A stretch of DNA of 15,000 nt, from contig JADHZB010001581.1 of NCBI GenBank assembly GCA_015657535.1, positions 1 to 15,000 on the forward strand, read 5' to 3'. The stretch comes from Nephromyces sp. MM_2019 (Eukaryota; Apicomplexa; Aconoidasida; Nephromycida). Position numbers and translations under genes: made by a program. Positions 12,601 through 15,000 of this stretch are shown here, piece by piece. Numbering within the stretch: position 1 is the first letter of the stretch; every line of letters begins with the position of its first letter. A model generated the notes under the pieces. The model saw only the letters and a list, made by a program, of their open reading frames with translations, was not told where the DNA came from and did no database searches.

Positions 12601-14607
12601 AGAAATGGAAGATAACAAGGGTAATTTAATCAGTTTTTAAATAAATTACTAAAATATATAAATAAATTAGGTCTACTGAGCTTTTATTTTTATTTACTAT
12701 TCCACCGTCTTGTTAATTAATTTTTAGAGTATCCTCAAATCCAAATATAGTTCTACGACTTTTTCTAGTGCACTTAGCTAACCTGAAAACCTTTCATTGT
12801 GACATATAAGAAATTTCTTTGATTTACAGATGAAATGTTTCTTACTGATATCTATCAATTTTCAAGGAAGATTTTAGAATACCATAATTATGTCAGTAAT
12901 GACCTAATTTCTTCGAAAGAAATTTATGATTCCATAAATAATTCATGCCAAAGGGATTATAAATCATTCGAATCTATACAAATGGTAATGTTTTATCACA
13001 AAGACACATTGTAATGATTCTCTTAACAACTCTTGGATTTGAATTAATCAGGGAATAAAAAATGAAGAGACAAAACTAATTAACTCTGTTAATTACTTTT
13101 GTAAATCACGTCTTCCAACACAGTACTTAATACAGGTATGTTAGACTATTCAAACAGGGTTCAAAACTCAAATTCCGACACTTCAAAAGATTTCACATGT
13201 GATATGGAATTATAAGATTTATAATTTACATTTTTTCAGCTCGATCTCTAAGTTATTTTATTATTAAGCTATTCTGAAATTTTTAGTTTGATCTATAATT
13301 ACACCTATTTTAATATTTAAGCAAATTTTTGCTAGAGATTTTGAACCAATAAGTGTTAGGTTAAGGGTCCTATATTTGATTTGAAGTATCCCAAATTCAC
13401 ACTTACTCTGAACAGATGCTTTTTCAAAGGCAAAAAACCGAGGTCATATTTAAAACAAAACATTTGGCCCGAGAGAGAGTACTGAATTATTATTACATAA
13501 TTAAAAATCATTACCAATTTATTCTAAGACTAGAATGGTAAAGCCAATTTCAATTTAATTTAGCAACGAAGTTAATCCAGTTAACATAGTTTATAACTTT
13601 ATTTTAATTAAAAAACCTATTCTTTATGATACCAAATATAGCCTGGGTGAAGCTATTCAACTTGTTGAATCGGAATCAGAAAGAAACTTTTCAACTGCTT
13701 TGAATCAACTGAAACAAGATTTCATGGTAAAAATATATCATTAATTATAATGTGATATAATTGGAGTTATTAGAATTCGAAATTTGTCAAAATTCTGATT
13801 ATTTTTTGTCAGGAATTATCATTAATGCTTCTGAAACTTAAGCATTTCGAGGTTATTAATCTCATTATATTTTAGTGCTCTACTGCTTATATTAGATGTT
13901 GTTTTACTTAGCTGAAATGCAACGGAAGAAATACTATTGTGAATTTGAGGGAAAAACATCTTGAGGAAATAATTGAATGCCTTAATAATGATGATTGTAA
14001 ATTGCTAATAAATACAAGCACTACAAAAGAGATAGATAATCAAGAAAGAGATATAAAGGAAAAAAATGTAATTTTCAACTCTAAAGTTTGGTTGTATTTG
14101 ATAACATTCTATCAAGATACCCATAATTTCTAAAATATATTTATATAATATTTTAAACAGGTTATGATTGAAGAAAAAGAGATAGAAAACCTGAAGACAT
14201 TATACGATAAATATATATCTTTGATAAAAACATTCGAAACAAGAAGTAAATCTTTAATTCTATCAGTACCAGAAATAGCCAGAAGAGTTGTTGAAGATTC
14301 GGTAAAAAAAGTAGAGCAACTTGAATTAACTTAAAGATTTCTAGAAACTTTCACACTTATTGTTAAATTAGTATTGTTATCAATATATTTGTTTTTAATT
14401 TTATCATATATTTCTTTGCTGAATTGATTTTTGAAATCAATACTTGTTTTATAGATAATGGAAGTTTCAAAGCTTTATGAAGATAAAACAGATGAAGAAT
14501 TACTATTATTATTCTTAACACCATTTTCTCTAAGGGAGTTATGTCCTATTGATTGTGATGAGATATATCTACAGAATATTTCTATATTAGTTTCTAAATC
14601 CAAACAG
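433..14607 (+). CDS. Giant GCC2/GCC3 cysteine-module membrane protein with coiled-coil tail (partial, 41 exons seen)
   Basis: One spliced + strand gene fills the window and is open at both ends. Forty-one exons join in one frame giving about 2,323 residues. Order in the protein: about 21 G-x-Y-C cysteine modules (residues 1-720), a C-x-C-x-G-x-x-R Cys-rich unit (720-910), a membrane-proximal region with NPAQC and YPVY motifs and an F-x-EEGVYVF strand pattern (910-1115), one hydrophobic helix (about 1118-1142), then about 1,170 Lys/Glu/Asn-rich residues that look helical. GCC2/GCC3 modules are known from large surface and secretory proteins of apicomplexans, including the CRMP proteins tied to rhoptry discharge; those are described as having several C-terminal membrane passes, so this is not a clear CRMP. 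Function is unknown; an adhesion or sensing role is inference only. Upstream exons with signal peptide and the true stop lie outside the window. Individual exons are listed separately. Confidence 0.72.
678..754. repeat. Tandem 42-base repeat in intron 1
   Basis: Two copies (678-712 and 720-754) share 35 identical bases, beginning TATACACACGCATACATAT, at a period of 42 bases. It lies in intron 1 (644-926), which is otherwise CA/TA simple sequence with no coding signal. Confidence 0.85.
927..1156 (+). CDS. Exon 2: cysteine modules
   Basis: Acceptor CACATCAG ends at 926, unusually preceded by CA repeats instead of a T-rich tract. Donor GTGAGT starts at 1157. Phase 0 in, phase 2 out. Encodes [37 protein letters not shown] and CDEGYYC, a clear run of GCC2/GCC3-like modules. 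The join to exon 1 completes a C-x-P-G-T-Y module, which supports the splice. Confidence 0.9.
1307..1322. repeat. (AC)n in intron 2
   Basis: A short near-perfect AC run just upstream of the exon 3 acceptor. Intron 2 (1157-1342) shows nothing else. Confidence 0.85.
1343..1529 (+). CDS. Exon 3: cysteine modules
   Basis: Acceptor TATAAATAG ends at 1342. The split Ser codon AG|T joins exon 2 so that CDEGYYC runs on into SAYGLT. Encodes [19 protein letters not shown] and CPMGTYQ. The donor is the first GT of a long TG repeat (1530); phase 0 out. The exact donor within the repeat is fixed mainly by frame with exon 4. Confidence 0.88.
1530..1650. repeat. (TG)n microsatellite starting at a splice donor
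   Basis: An almost pure TG run from 1530, then three near-copies of TGTCTGTGTATATGTATG (about 26-base steps). The first GT of the array is the exon 3 donor, so repeat-length change happens directly at the splice site. The Val/Cys-rich open frames here are artefacts. Confidence 0.92.
1681..1784. repeat. CA-rich tracts at the 3' end of intron 3
   Basis: Two CA tracts (1681-1696 and 1759-1782) near the exon 4 acceptor. They are complementary to the TG array at the 5' end of the same intron. Confidence 0.85.
1802..1949 (+). CDS. Exon 4: cysteine modules
   Basis: Acceptor TTTTTTAAACAG ends at 1801; donor GTTAAT starts at 1950 with an in-frame TAA just after it. Phase 0 in, phase 1 out. Encodes [13 protein letters not shown] and [16 protein letters not shown]. 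It has no internal Met. Confidence 0.88.
2082..2251 (+). CDS. Exon 5: cysteine modules
   Basis: Acceptor TTTACAAG ends at 2081, completing a Gly codon (G|GT). Donor GTATAT starts at 2252. Phase 1 in, phase 0 out. Encodes [41 protein letters not shown] and CPPNR. Two THTP segments are encoded by CACACA runs continuous in style with the flanking intron repeats. Confidence 0.9.
2316..2337. repeat. (TA)n microsatellite
   Basis: Perfect TA run in intron 5 (2252-2502); a second one lies at 2473-2495, next to the exon 6 acceptor. Confidence 0.9.
2342..2399. repeat. Direct repeat of 17 bases with a small palindrome between
   Basis: ATTTCAATTGTGTGTGT occurs at 2342-2358 and 2383-2399. Between them GTATATGT and ACATATAC (2359-2366, 2374-2381) can pair around a 7-base loop. 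Intronic; no function evident. Confidence 0.75.
2473..2495. repeat. (TA)n microsatellite before exon 6
   Basis: Perfect AT run ending only a few bases before the exon 6 acceptor, occupying the position where a pyrimidine tract would be expected. Confidence 0.9.
2503..2645 (+). CDS. Exon 6: cysteine modules
   Basis: Acceptor AATTATAG ends at 2502. Phase 0 in, phase 2 out; donor GTGTGT at 2646 is chosen because it alone keeps frame with exon 7 (GT at 2648 or 2650 would not). Encodes [28 protein letters not shown] and NCSAG. The ATG at 2503 is internal and not a start. Confidence 0.85.
2763..2794. repeat. (TA)n microsatellite in intron 6
   Basis: Perfect AT run of 32 bases. Intron 6 (2646-2872) also carries a shorter run at 2657-2680. 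Confidence 0.9.
2873..3420 (+). CDS. Exon 7: large cysteine exon with inter-module insert
   Basis: The longest exon seen (548 b). Acceptor ACATTTAG ends at 2872, completing a Gly codon; donor GTAAGT at 3421. Phase 2 in, phase 1 out. It opens with a Tyr/Asn-rich insert of about 50 residues after CAKGNF, then [40 protein letters not shown], an insert of about 30 residues without Cys, CPMGYYC, and [13 protein letters not shown] strong internal GTAAGT lies at 3033. It was found by frame, since most of it has no Met. Confidence 0.88.
3461..3580. repeat. Tandem 45-base repeat, 2.7 copies
   Basis: Copies start at 3461, 3506 and 3551, each beginning GAATTTCTAGTT (GCATTTCTAGTT in the third) and containing TTTGGTTTT. 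The period is exactly 45 bases; copies have diverged by several substitutions each. Confidence 0.88.
3637..3673. repeat. (TA)n microsatellite in intron 7
   Basis: Perfect AT run of about 37 bases, the longest in the window. Confidence 0.92.
3803..4107 (+). CDS. Exon 8: dense cysteine modules
   Basis: Acceptor ACACACACAG ends at 3802, with CA repeats in place of a T-rich tract. Donor GTATGT at 4108. Phase 1 in, phase 0 out. Four modules follow without a gap: [54 protein letters not shown], then [21 protein letters not shown] and CEPCPQ. This is the clearest GCC2/GCC3 stretch. Confidence 0.93.
4108..4429 (+). other. Intron 8
   Basis: GTATGT donor, TTGTAG acceptor. A+T-rich, with a short TG run near 4196-4204 and a TA run at 4401-4418. 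No coding signal seen. Confidence 0.85.
4430..4506 (+). CDS. Exon 9: short cysteine exon
   Basis: Acceptor GTATTGTAG ends at 4429; donor GTAAAT at 4507. Phase 0 in, phase 2 out. Joins exon 8 to give [13 protein letters not shown], then [13 protein letters not shown]. The donor two bases upstream (4505) would shift the frame, so 4507 is chosen. Confidence 0.88.
4507..4810 (+). other. Intron 9
   Basis: GTAAAT donor, ATGTGATAG acceptor. Contains TG/TA simple sequence, including a TG-rich tract at 4747-4778. Nothing else seen. Confidence 0.85.
4811..4952 (+). CDS. Exon 10: last G-x-Y-C cysteine module
   Basis: Acceptor GTGATAG ends at 4810, completing Val (GT|A). Donor GTACGT at 4953. Phase 2 in, phase 0 out. 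Encodes [30 protein letters not shown] and ISCS: the classic GCC2 order ending in the A-C-x-x-C pair. Confidence 0.88.
4953..5260 (+). other. Intron 10
   Basis: A+T-rich, without microsatellites of note and without coding signal. Donor GTACGT, acceptor TATATATAG. Confidence 0.82.
5261..5476 (+). CDS. Exon 11: C-x-C-x-G cysteine unit
   Basis: Acceptor TATATATAG ends at 5260; donor GTAAGT at 5477; phase 0 at both ends. Encodes [28 protein letters not shown] and [10 protein letters not shown] followed by an acidic segment. The C-x-C-x-G-x-N-R then D-x-x-C-x-C-x-x-G-Y pattern follows the GCC modules in other giant protist proteins of this type, from memory and not checked. Confidence 0.88.
5477..5828 (+). 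other. Intron 11
   Basis: GTAAGT donor, GATTATAG acceptor. A+T-rich; CA/TG steps are sparse. No coding signal seen. Confidence 0.85.
5829..6189 (+). CDS. Exon 12: second cysteine unit of the stalk
   Basis: Acceptor GATTATAG ends at 5828; donor GTAAAC at 6190. Phase 0 in, phase 1 out. Encodes [34 protein letters not shown], then a Cys-poor beta-like segment ending at C-S-V-Y-F-Y. The open frame continues past the donor into TA repeat until TGA at 6273, which is read here as intron. Confidence 0.88.
6190..6685 (+). other. Intron 12, the longest
   Basis: 496 bases, GTAAAC donor, AAATATAG acceptor. Contains a diverged tandem duplication (from about 6294 and 6381) and A+T-rich sequence. The Ile/Tyr-rich frame across 6217-6477 is simple-sequence artefact. 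Confidence 0.85.
6294..6467. repeat. Diverged tandem duplication, period about 87
   Basis: Two copies begin ATCTATTG (6294 and 6381) and share blocks such as ATTGA, TATATATCT, CAATCAATTCATTCATT against GATCAATCTATTCATTT, and a terminal ACACAC. Copies differ by substitutions and small indels. Confidence 0.6.
6686..7049 (+). CDS. Exon 13: membrane-proximal domain, first half
   Basis: Acceptor AAATATAG ends at 6685, completing Gly (G|GT). Donor GTGAGT at 7050. Phase 1 in, phase 2 out. Residues 10-60 are polar and include a 14-residue duplication around QNETNYND and QNEIDYNN. Then [24 protein letters not shown] and [12 protein letters not shown] recognise the NPxQC / YPVY / NTNP order as a membrane-proximal signature of large GCC2/GCC3 proteins in protists, from memory only. 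Confidence 0.88.
7191..7468 (+). CDS. Exon 14: membrane-proximal domain, second half, and start of the membrane helix
   Basis: Acceptor TCTTTGCAG ends at 7190, completing Val (GT|C). Donor GTAAGT at 7469. Phase 2 in, phase 1 out. Encodes [16 protein letters not shown], then [11 protein letters not shown]: alternating beta strands as in a cupredoxin-like or Ig-like sandwich (inference). The exon ends in [14 protein letters not shown], the outer half of the membrane helix. Confidence 0.88.
7692..7770 (+). CDS. Exon 15: inner half of the single transmembrane helix
   Basis: Acceptor CTCAATTTTTCAG ends at 7691; donor GTGAGT at 7771. Phase 1 in, phase 2 out. It begins [12 protein letters not shown] followed by SKRLPREL. 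Joined to exon 14 it gives about 24 uninterrupted hydrophobic residues followed by basic residues, matching a type I topology with the following residues cytoplasmic. This exon is too short for simple open-frame calling and rests on splice sites and the hydrophobic fit. Confidence 0.82.
7907..8120 (+). CDS. Exon 16: start of the cytoplasmic tail
   Basis: Acceptor TTTTCTGAG ends at 7906, completing Lys (AA|G). Encodes [20 protein letters not shown], then [18 protein letters not shown] and [13 protein letters not shown], basic and helix-like. The donor is weak (CAA|GTCATT at 8121) but preserves phase 0 into exon 17 and precedes an in-frame TAA at 8133. GT at 8110 is an alternative. Confidence 0.7.
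8175..8324 (+). CDS. Exon 17: tail helix
   Basis: Acceptor TTTGTTAG ends at 8174. Encodes [19 protein letters not shown] and [17 protein letters not shown]. Two donors fit phase 0: GTTAGT at 8259 (better consensus) and GTTATA at 8325 (used here because the 22 extra codons look coding). The 3' border is therefore uncertain. Confidence 0.6.
8325..8704 (+). other. Intron 17
   Basis: A+T-rich; ends ATACAG. No CA/TG repeat. A frame at about 8554-8642 without stops hints at a possible extra exon, but no donor keeps the phase, so it is left as intron. Confidence 0.6.
8705..8845 (+). CDS. Exon 18: tail helix
   Basis: Acceptor AAATACAG ends at 8704; an in-frame TAA at 8675 rules out an earlier start. 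Encodes [20 protein letters not shown] and [18 protein letters not shown]. Donor GTAATA at 8846 keeps phase 0; GTGAAA at 8825 also would. The resulting 44-base intron is very short. Confidence 0.62.
8890..8991 (+). CDS. Exon 19: tail segment
   Basis: Acceptor TCTTTTAG ends at 8889; donor GTAAGA at 8992; phase 0 both ends, and the other two frames hit stops early. Encodes [20 protein letters not shown] and [10 protein letters not shown]. Confidence 0.68.
9090..9149 (+). CDS. Exon 20: 60-base tail exon
   Basis: Acceptor TTTTTTCAATAG ends at 9089; donor CAA|GTCAGA at 9150, phase 0 both ends. Encodes [20 protein letters not shown]. Read-through would hit TGA after eight codons. Confidence 0.65.
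9253..9357 (+). CDS. Exon 21: tail helix
   Basis: Acceptor TATATTTTAG ends at 9252; donor GTGAGC at 9358; phase 0 both ends. Encodes [20 protein letters not shown] then [14 protein letters not shown], with heptad-like hydrophobic spacing. Confidence 0.75.
9422..9604 (+). CDS. Exon 22: coiled-coil-like tail exon
   Basis: Acceptor CTTCCTAACAG ends at 9421; donor GTAAAT at 9605, followed in frame by TAG; phase 0 both ends. Encodes about 61 residues including [19 protein letters not shown] and [15 protein letters not shown], typical heptad spacing of Leu/Ile. Confidence 0.8.
9684..9815 (+). CDS. Exon 23: coiled-coil-like tail exon
   Basis: Acceptor CAACTTTTTTAG ends at 9683; donor GTATAC at 9816; phase 0 both ends, 44 codons. 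Encodes [19 protein letters not shown] and [18 protein letters not shown]. Confidence 0.8.
9884..9999 (+). CDS. Exon 24: tail segment
   Basis: Acceptor CCTAAAAG ends at 9883; donor GTGCAC at 10000 is weak. Phase 0 in, phase 2 out. Encodes [20 protein letters not shown] then [16 protein letters not shown]. It opens with ATG, so a separate gene start here cannot be fully excluded, but no promoter break or preceding stop codon is seen. Confidence 0.55.
10204..10240 (+). CDS. Exon 25: predicted 37-base microexon
   Basis: Placed because exon 24 ends in phase 2 and exon 26 starts in phase 0. Acceptor CTTTTCTCATTAAG ends at 10203; donor GTAAAC at 10241. Encodes [12 protein letters not shown]. Supported by splice signals and phase only. 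Confidence 0.45.
10373..10600 (+). CDS. Exon 26: coiled-coil-like tail exon
   Basis: Acceptor TTTTTAATGAAG ends at 10372; donor GTAATT at 10601; phase 0 both ends. Encodes 76 residues including [19 protein letters not shown] then [19 protein letters not shown]. Strong Glu/Lys content and Leu/Ile heptads. The minus-strand frame here is a shadow. Confidence 0.8.
10663..10725 (+). CDS. Exon 27: 63-base tail exon
   Basis: Acceptor TTATTCCACAG ends at 10662; donor GTAAGT at 10726; phase 0 both ends. Encodes [20 protein letters not shown]. Both splice sites are near-consensus; the other AG upstream (10627) leads to a TGA. Confidence 0.7.
10861..11096 (+). CDS. Exon 28: coiled-coil-like tail exon
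   Basis: Acceptor TTGAAACAG ends at 10860; donor GTGAGA at 11097. Phase 0 in, phase 2 out. Encodes 78 residues including [19 protein letters not shown] and [19 protein letters not shown]. The in-frame TGA straddles the donor. Confidence 0.82.
11226..11361 (+). CDS. Exon 29: tail helix
   Basis: Acceptor TTGATATAG ends at 11225, completing Lys (AA|G); donor GTAGGT at 11362. Phase 2 in, phase 0 out. Encodes [18 protein letters not shown] then [19 protein letters not shown]. Confidence 0.8.
11423..11572 (+). CDS. Exon 30: tail segment
   Basis: Acceptor CCATATATAG ends at 11422; an in-frame TAG at the junction excludes an earlier start. Donor GTATGT at 11573; phase 0 both ends. Encodes [16 protein letters not shown] then [18 protein letters not shown]. 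Confidence 0.75.
11743..11991 (+). CDS. Exon 31: tail segment
   Basis: Acceptor TTTGCTACAG ends at 11742 after a long T-rich tract; this one alone of several AGs keeps phase 0. Donor GTAAGA at 11992. Encodes 83 residues, [19 protein letters not shown] and [19 protein letters not shown] among them. The frame is open upstream to an ATG at 11680, but that part is the pyrimidine tract. Confidence 0.8.
12103..12242 (+). CDS. Exon 32: tail segment
   Basis: Acceptor ACATCTGCAG ends at 12102. Encodes [20 protein letters not shown], then [15 protein letters not shown]. Donor GTAAAT at 12243 (phase 2) overlaps an in-frame TAA; a phase 0 donor GTGACA at 12175 is an alternative. If neither is used the protein would end at 12245. 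Confidence 0.6.
12384..12468 (+). CDS. Exon 33: tail segment
   Basis: Acceptor TTTGTAAAG ends at 12383, completing Met (AT|G). Phase 2 in, phase 0 out with donor GTAAAA at 12469. Encodes [20 protein letters not shown] and AENLDNL. The frame stays open to TGA at 12526 and a donor at 12499 would leave too short an intron. Confidence 0.6.
12533..12620 (+). CDS. Exon 34: acidic tail helix
   Basis: Acceptor GCATGAGCAG ends at 12532; donor GTAATT at 12621. Phase 0 in, phase 1 out. Encodes [20 protein letters not shown] then SEEMEDNK. Confidence 0.7.
12830..12984 (+). CDS. Exon 35: tail helix
   Basis: Acceptor TTTGATTTACAG ends at 12829, completing Asp (G|AT). Donor GTAATG at 12985; phase 0 out. 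Encodes [19 protein letters not shown] then [19 protein letters not shown]. The other frames stop early. Confidence 0.78.
13052..13135 (+). CDS. Exon 36: 84-base tail exon
   Basis: Acceptor AATTAATCAG ends at 13051; donor GTATGT at 13136; phase 0 both ends. Encodes [20 protein letters not shown] then LPTQYLIQ. Confidence 0.75.
13416..13537 (+). CDS. Exon 37: predicted, needed to restore phase
   Basis: Acceptor CTCTGAACAG ends at 13415; donor GTAAAG at 13538. Phase 0 in, phase 2 out, bridging exon 36 (phase 0) and exon 38 (phase 2). Encodes [20 protein letters not shown] then [17 protein letters not shown], open throughout. Compositionally less typical than its neighbours. Confidence 0.5.
13642..13726 (+). 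CDS. Exon 38: coiled-coil-like tail exon
   Basis: Acceptor CCAAATATAG ends at 13641, completing Cys (TG|C). Donor GTAAAA at 13727; phase 0 out. Encodes [19 protein letters not shown] then LNQLKQDFM. The frame is open upstream to 13559, so the exact start depends on exon 37. Confidence 0.68.
13912..14067 (+). CDS. Exon 39: coiled-coil-like tail exon
   Basis: Acceptor TTTTACTTAG ends at 13911 with an in-frame TAG across it; donor GTAATT at 14068; phase 0 both ends. Encodes [19 protein letters not shown] and [14 protein letters not shown]. Confidence 0.8.
14161..14301 (+). CDS. Exon 40: coiled-coil-like tail exon
   Basis: Acceptor TTTTAAACAG ends at 14160; donor GTAAAA at 14302; phase 0 both ends. 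Encodes [18 protein letters not shown] and [20 protein letters not shown]. If unspliced the frame adds [10 protein letters not shown] and ends at TAA 14332-14334, a possible alternative C-terminus. Confidence 0.8.
14455..14607 (+). CDS. Exon 41: acidic tail exon, last in window
   Basis: Acceptor TTGTTTTATAG ends at 14454; donor CAG|GTATAT at 14608; phase 0 both ends. Encodes [20 protein letters not shown] then [17 protein letters not shown]. Unspliced it would end at TAA 14665-14667 after 19 more residues. Confidence 0.78.
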
Positions 14608-15000
14608 GTATATGAATATCTTAAAGCTTTTTCAACTAGAAAAGGAATTTTTATTTATTGTTATTAAATTGACCAGATAAAACTATTAAATTGGTTAAGG
14701 CTGACAGTGAGCCAGTCACCCACCACTCAAAGCTATCACGAAAAGCTAATGTAATAGTAGTATATATTAGCGTGGAAAATCATTATTTTAAAGCATAGTA
14801 CTCACAAAAGAGTTACAATTACACAAACTGAAATGAAATTAGCCATTTTTTAATATAAATTAGAAATTTCATAACTAGAAATGTAATCACTCAATTCACA
14901 CATCTTTATAAAAAGAAATAATATATATAATTGCTCAAATTATACATCTCATGGAATAAAAAGTTATAAATAGATCAAAATCAATTTACGCATTTCACAG
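14608..15000 (+). other. Intron 41, ending at an acceptor on the window edge
   Basis: Starts GTATAT and ends TTACGCATTTCACAG exactly at 15000, so a further exon probably begins at 15001. Nothing protein-like or RNA-like is seen inside. If exon 41 were instead terminal, this would hold the 3' end of the transcript. Confidence 0.6.

Noticed and set aside
9884..14607. A second, separate coiled-coil gene starting at the ATG at 9884
   Set aside because: No stop codon ends the upstream frame, exons 16-23 already show the same tail composition, and the ATG directly follows a splice acceptor in the right phase.
433..14607. Reassigned stop codons (ciliate-type code)
   Set aside because: Every traced exon is free of all three stops, and stops of all three kinds appear just past donors.
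7907..14607. Kinase, motor or SMC ATPase in the tail
   Set aside because: No P-loop, kinase HRD/DFG or other catalytic motif is visible; only charged helical sequence.
14608..15000. tRNA or other small RNA gene
   Set aside because: No cloverleaf, A/B box pair or T-loop consensus could be assembled by eye here or in the other long introns.

Overview
The window suggests a strongly A+T-rich, intron-dense eukaryotic genome, most likely an alveolate protist and probably an apicomplexan or a close relative. The evidence is very short exons with canonical GT...AG borders, introns full of (TA)n, (CA)n and (TG)n, and a secreted-type ectodomain built from GCC2/GCC3 (ephrin-receptor-like) cysteine modules of the kind carried by giant apicomplexan surface proteins. 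No in-frame TAA, TAG or TGA interrupts any exon, so the standard genetic code fits. The genus cannot be fixed from the sequence.

The whole window can be read as one + strand gene that is open at both ends. I traced 41 exons from 433 to 14607 by matching splice sites and codon phase. They join into one uninterrupted frame of about 2,323 residues. The start codon lies upstream of the window. The last 20 bases end in a consensus acceptor (position 15000), so at least one further exon probably starts at 15001.

Layout: (1) 1-432 is intron with a CA-rich microsatellite. (2) 433-4952 (exons 1-10) encodes about 21 G-x-Y-C cysteine modules, GCC2/GCC3-like. (3) 5261-7468 (exons 11-14) encodes a second cysteine-rich unit and a membrane-proximal beta-type domain. 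(4) 7192-7770 (exons 14-15) encodes a single predicted transmembrane helix, split by an intron. (5) 7907-14607 (exons 16-41) encodes a roughly 1,170-residue charged, Cys-poor tail that looks helical or coiled-coil, without recognisable enzyme motifs. The inferred product is a giant type I membrane protein: an extracellular (or secretory-lumen) Cys-rich stalk, one membrane pass, and a long cytoplasmic coiled-coil tail.

Two features change near the membrane boundary. Introns are long (mean about 268 b), rich in CA/TG/TA microsatellites and of mixed phase in the ectodomain part. They are shorter (mean about 128 b), almost free of CA/TG repeats and mostly phase 0 (20 of 25) in the tail part. The CA/TG bias also runs into the ectodomain exons, where it encodes repeated THTP and VC residues. 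Exon borders in the GCC part are well supported. Several tail borders (exons 16-18, 24-25, 32-33, 37) are less certain. I see no RNA gene, transposon, CRISPR array or minus-strand gene.
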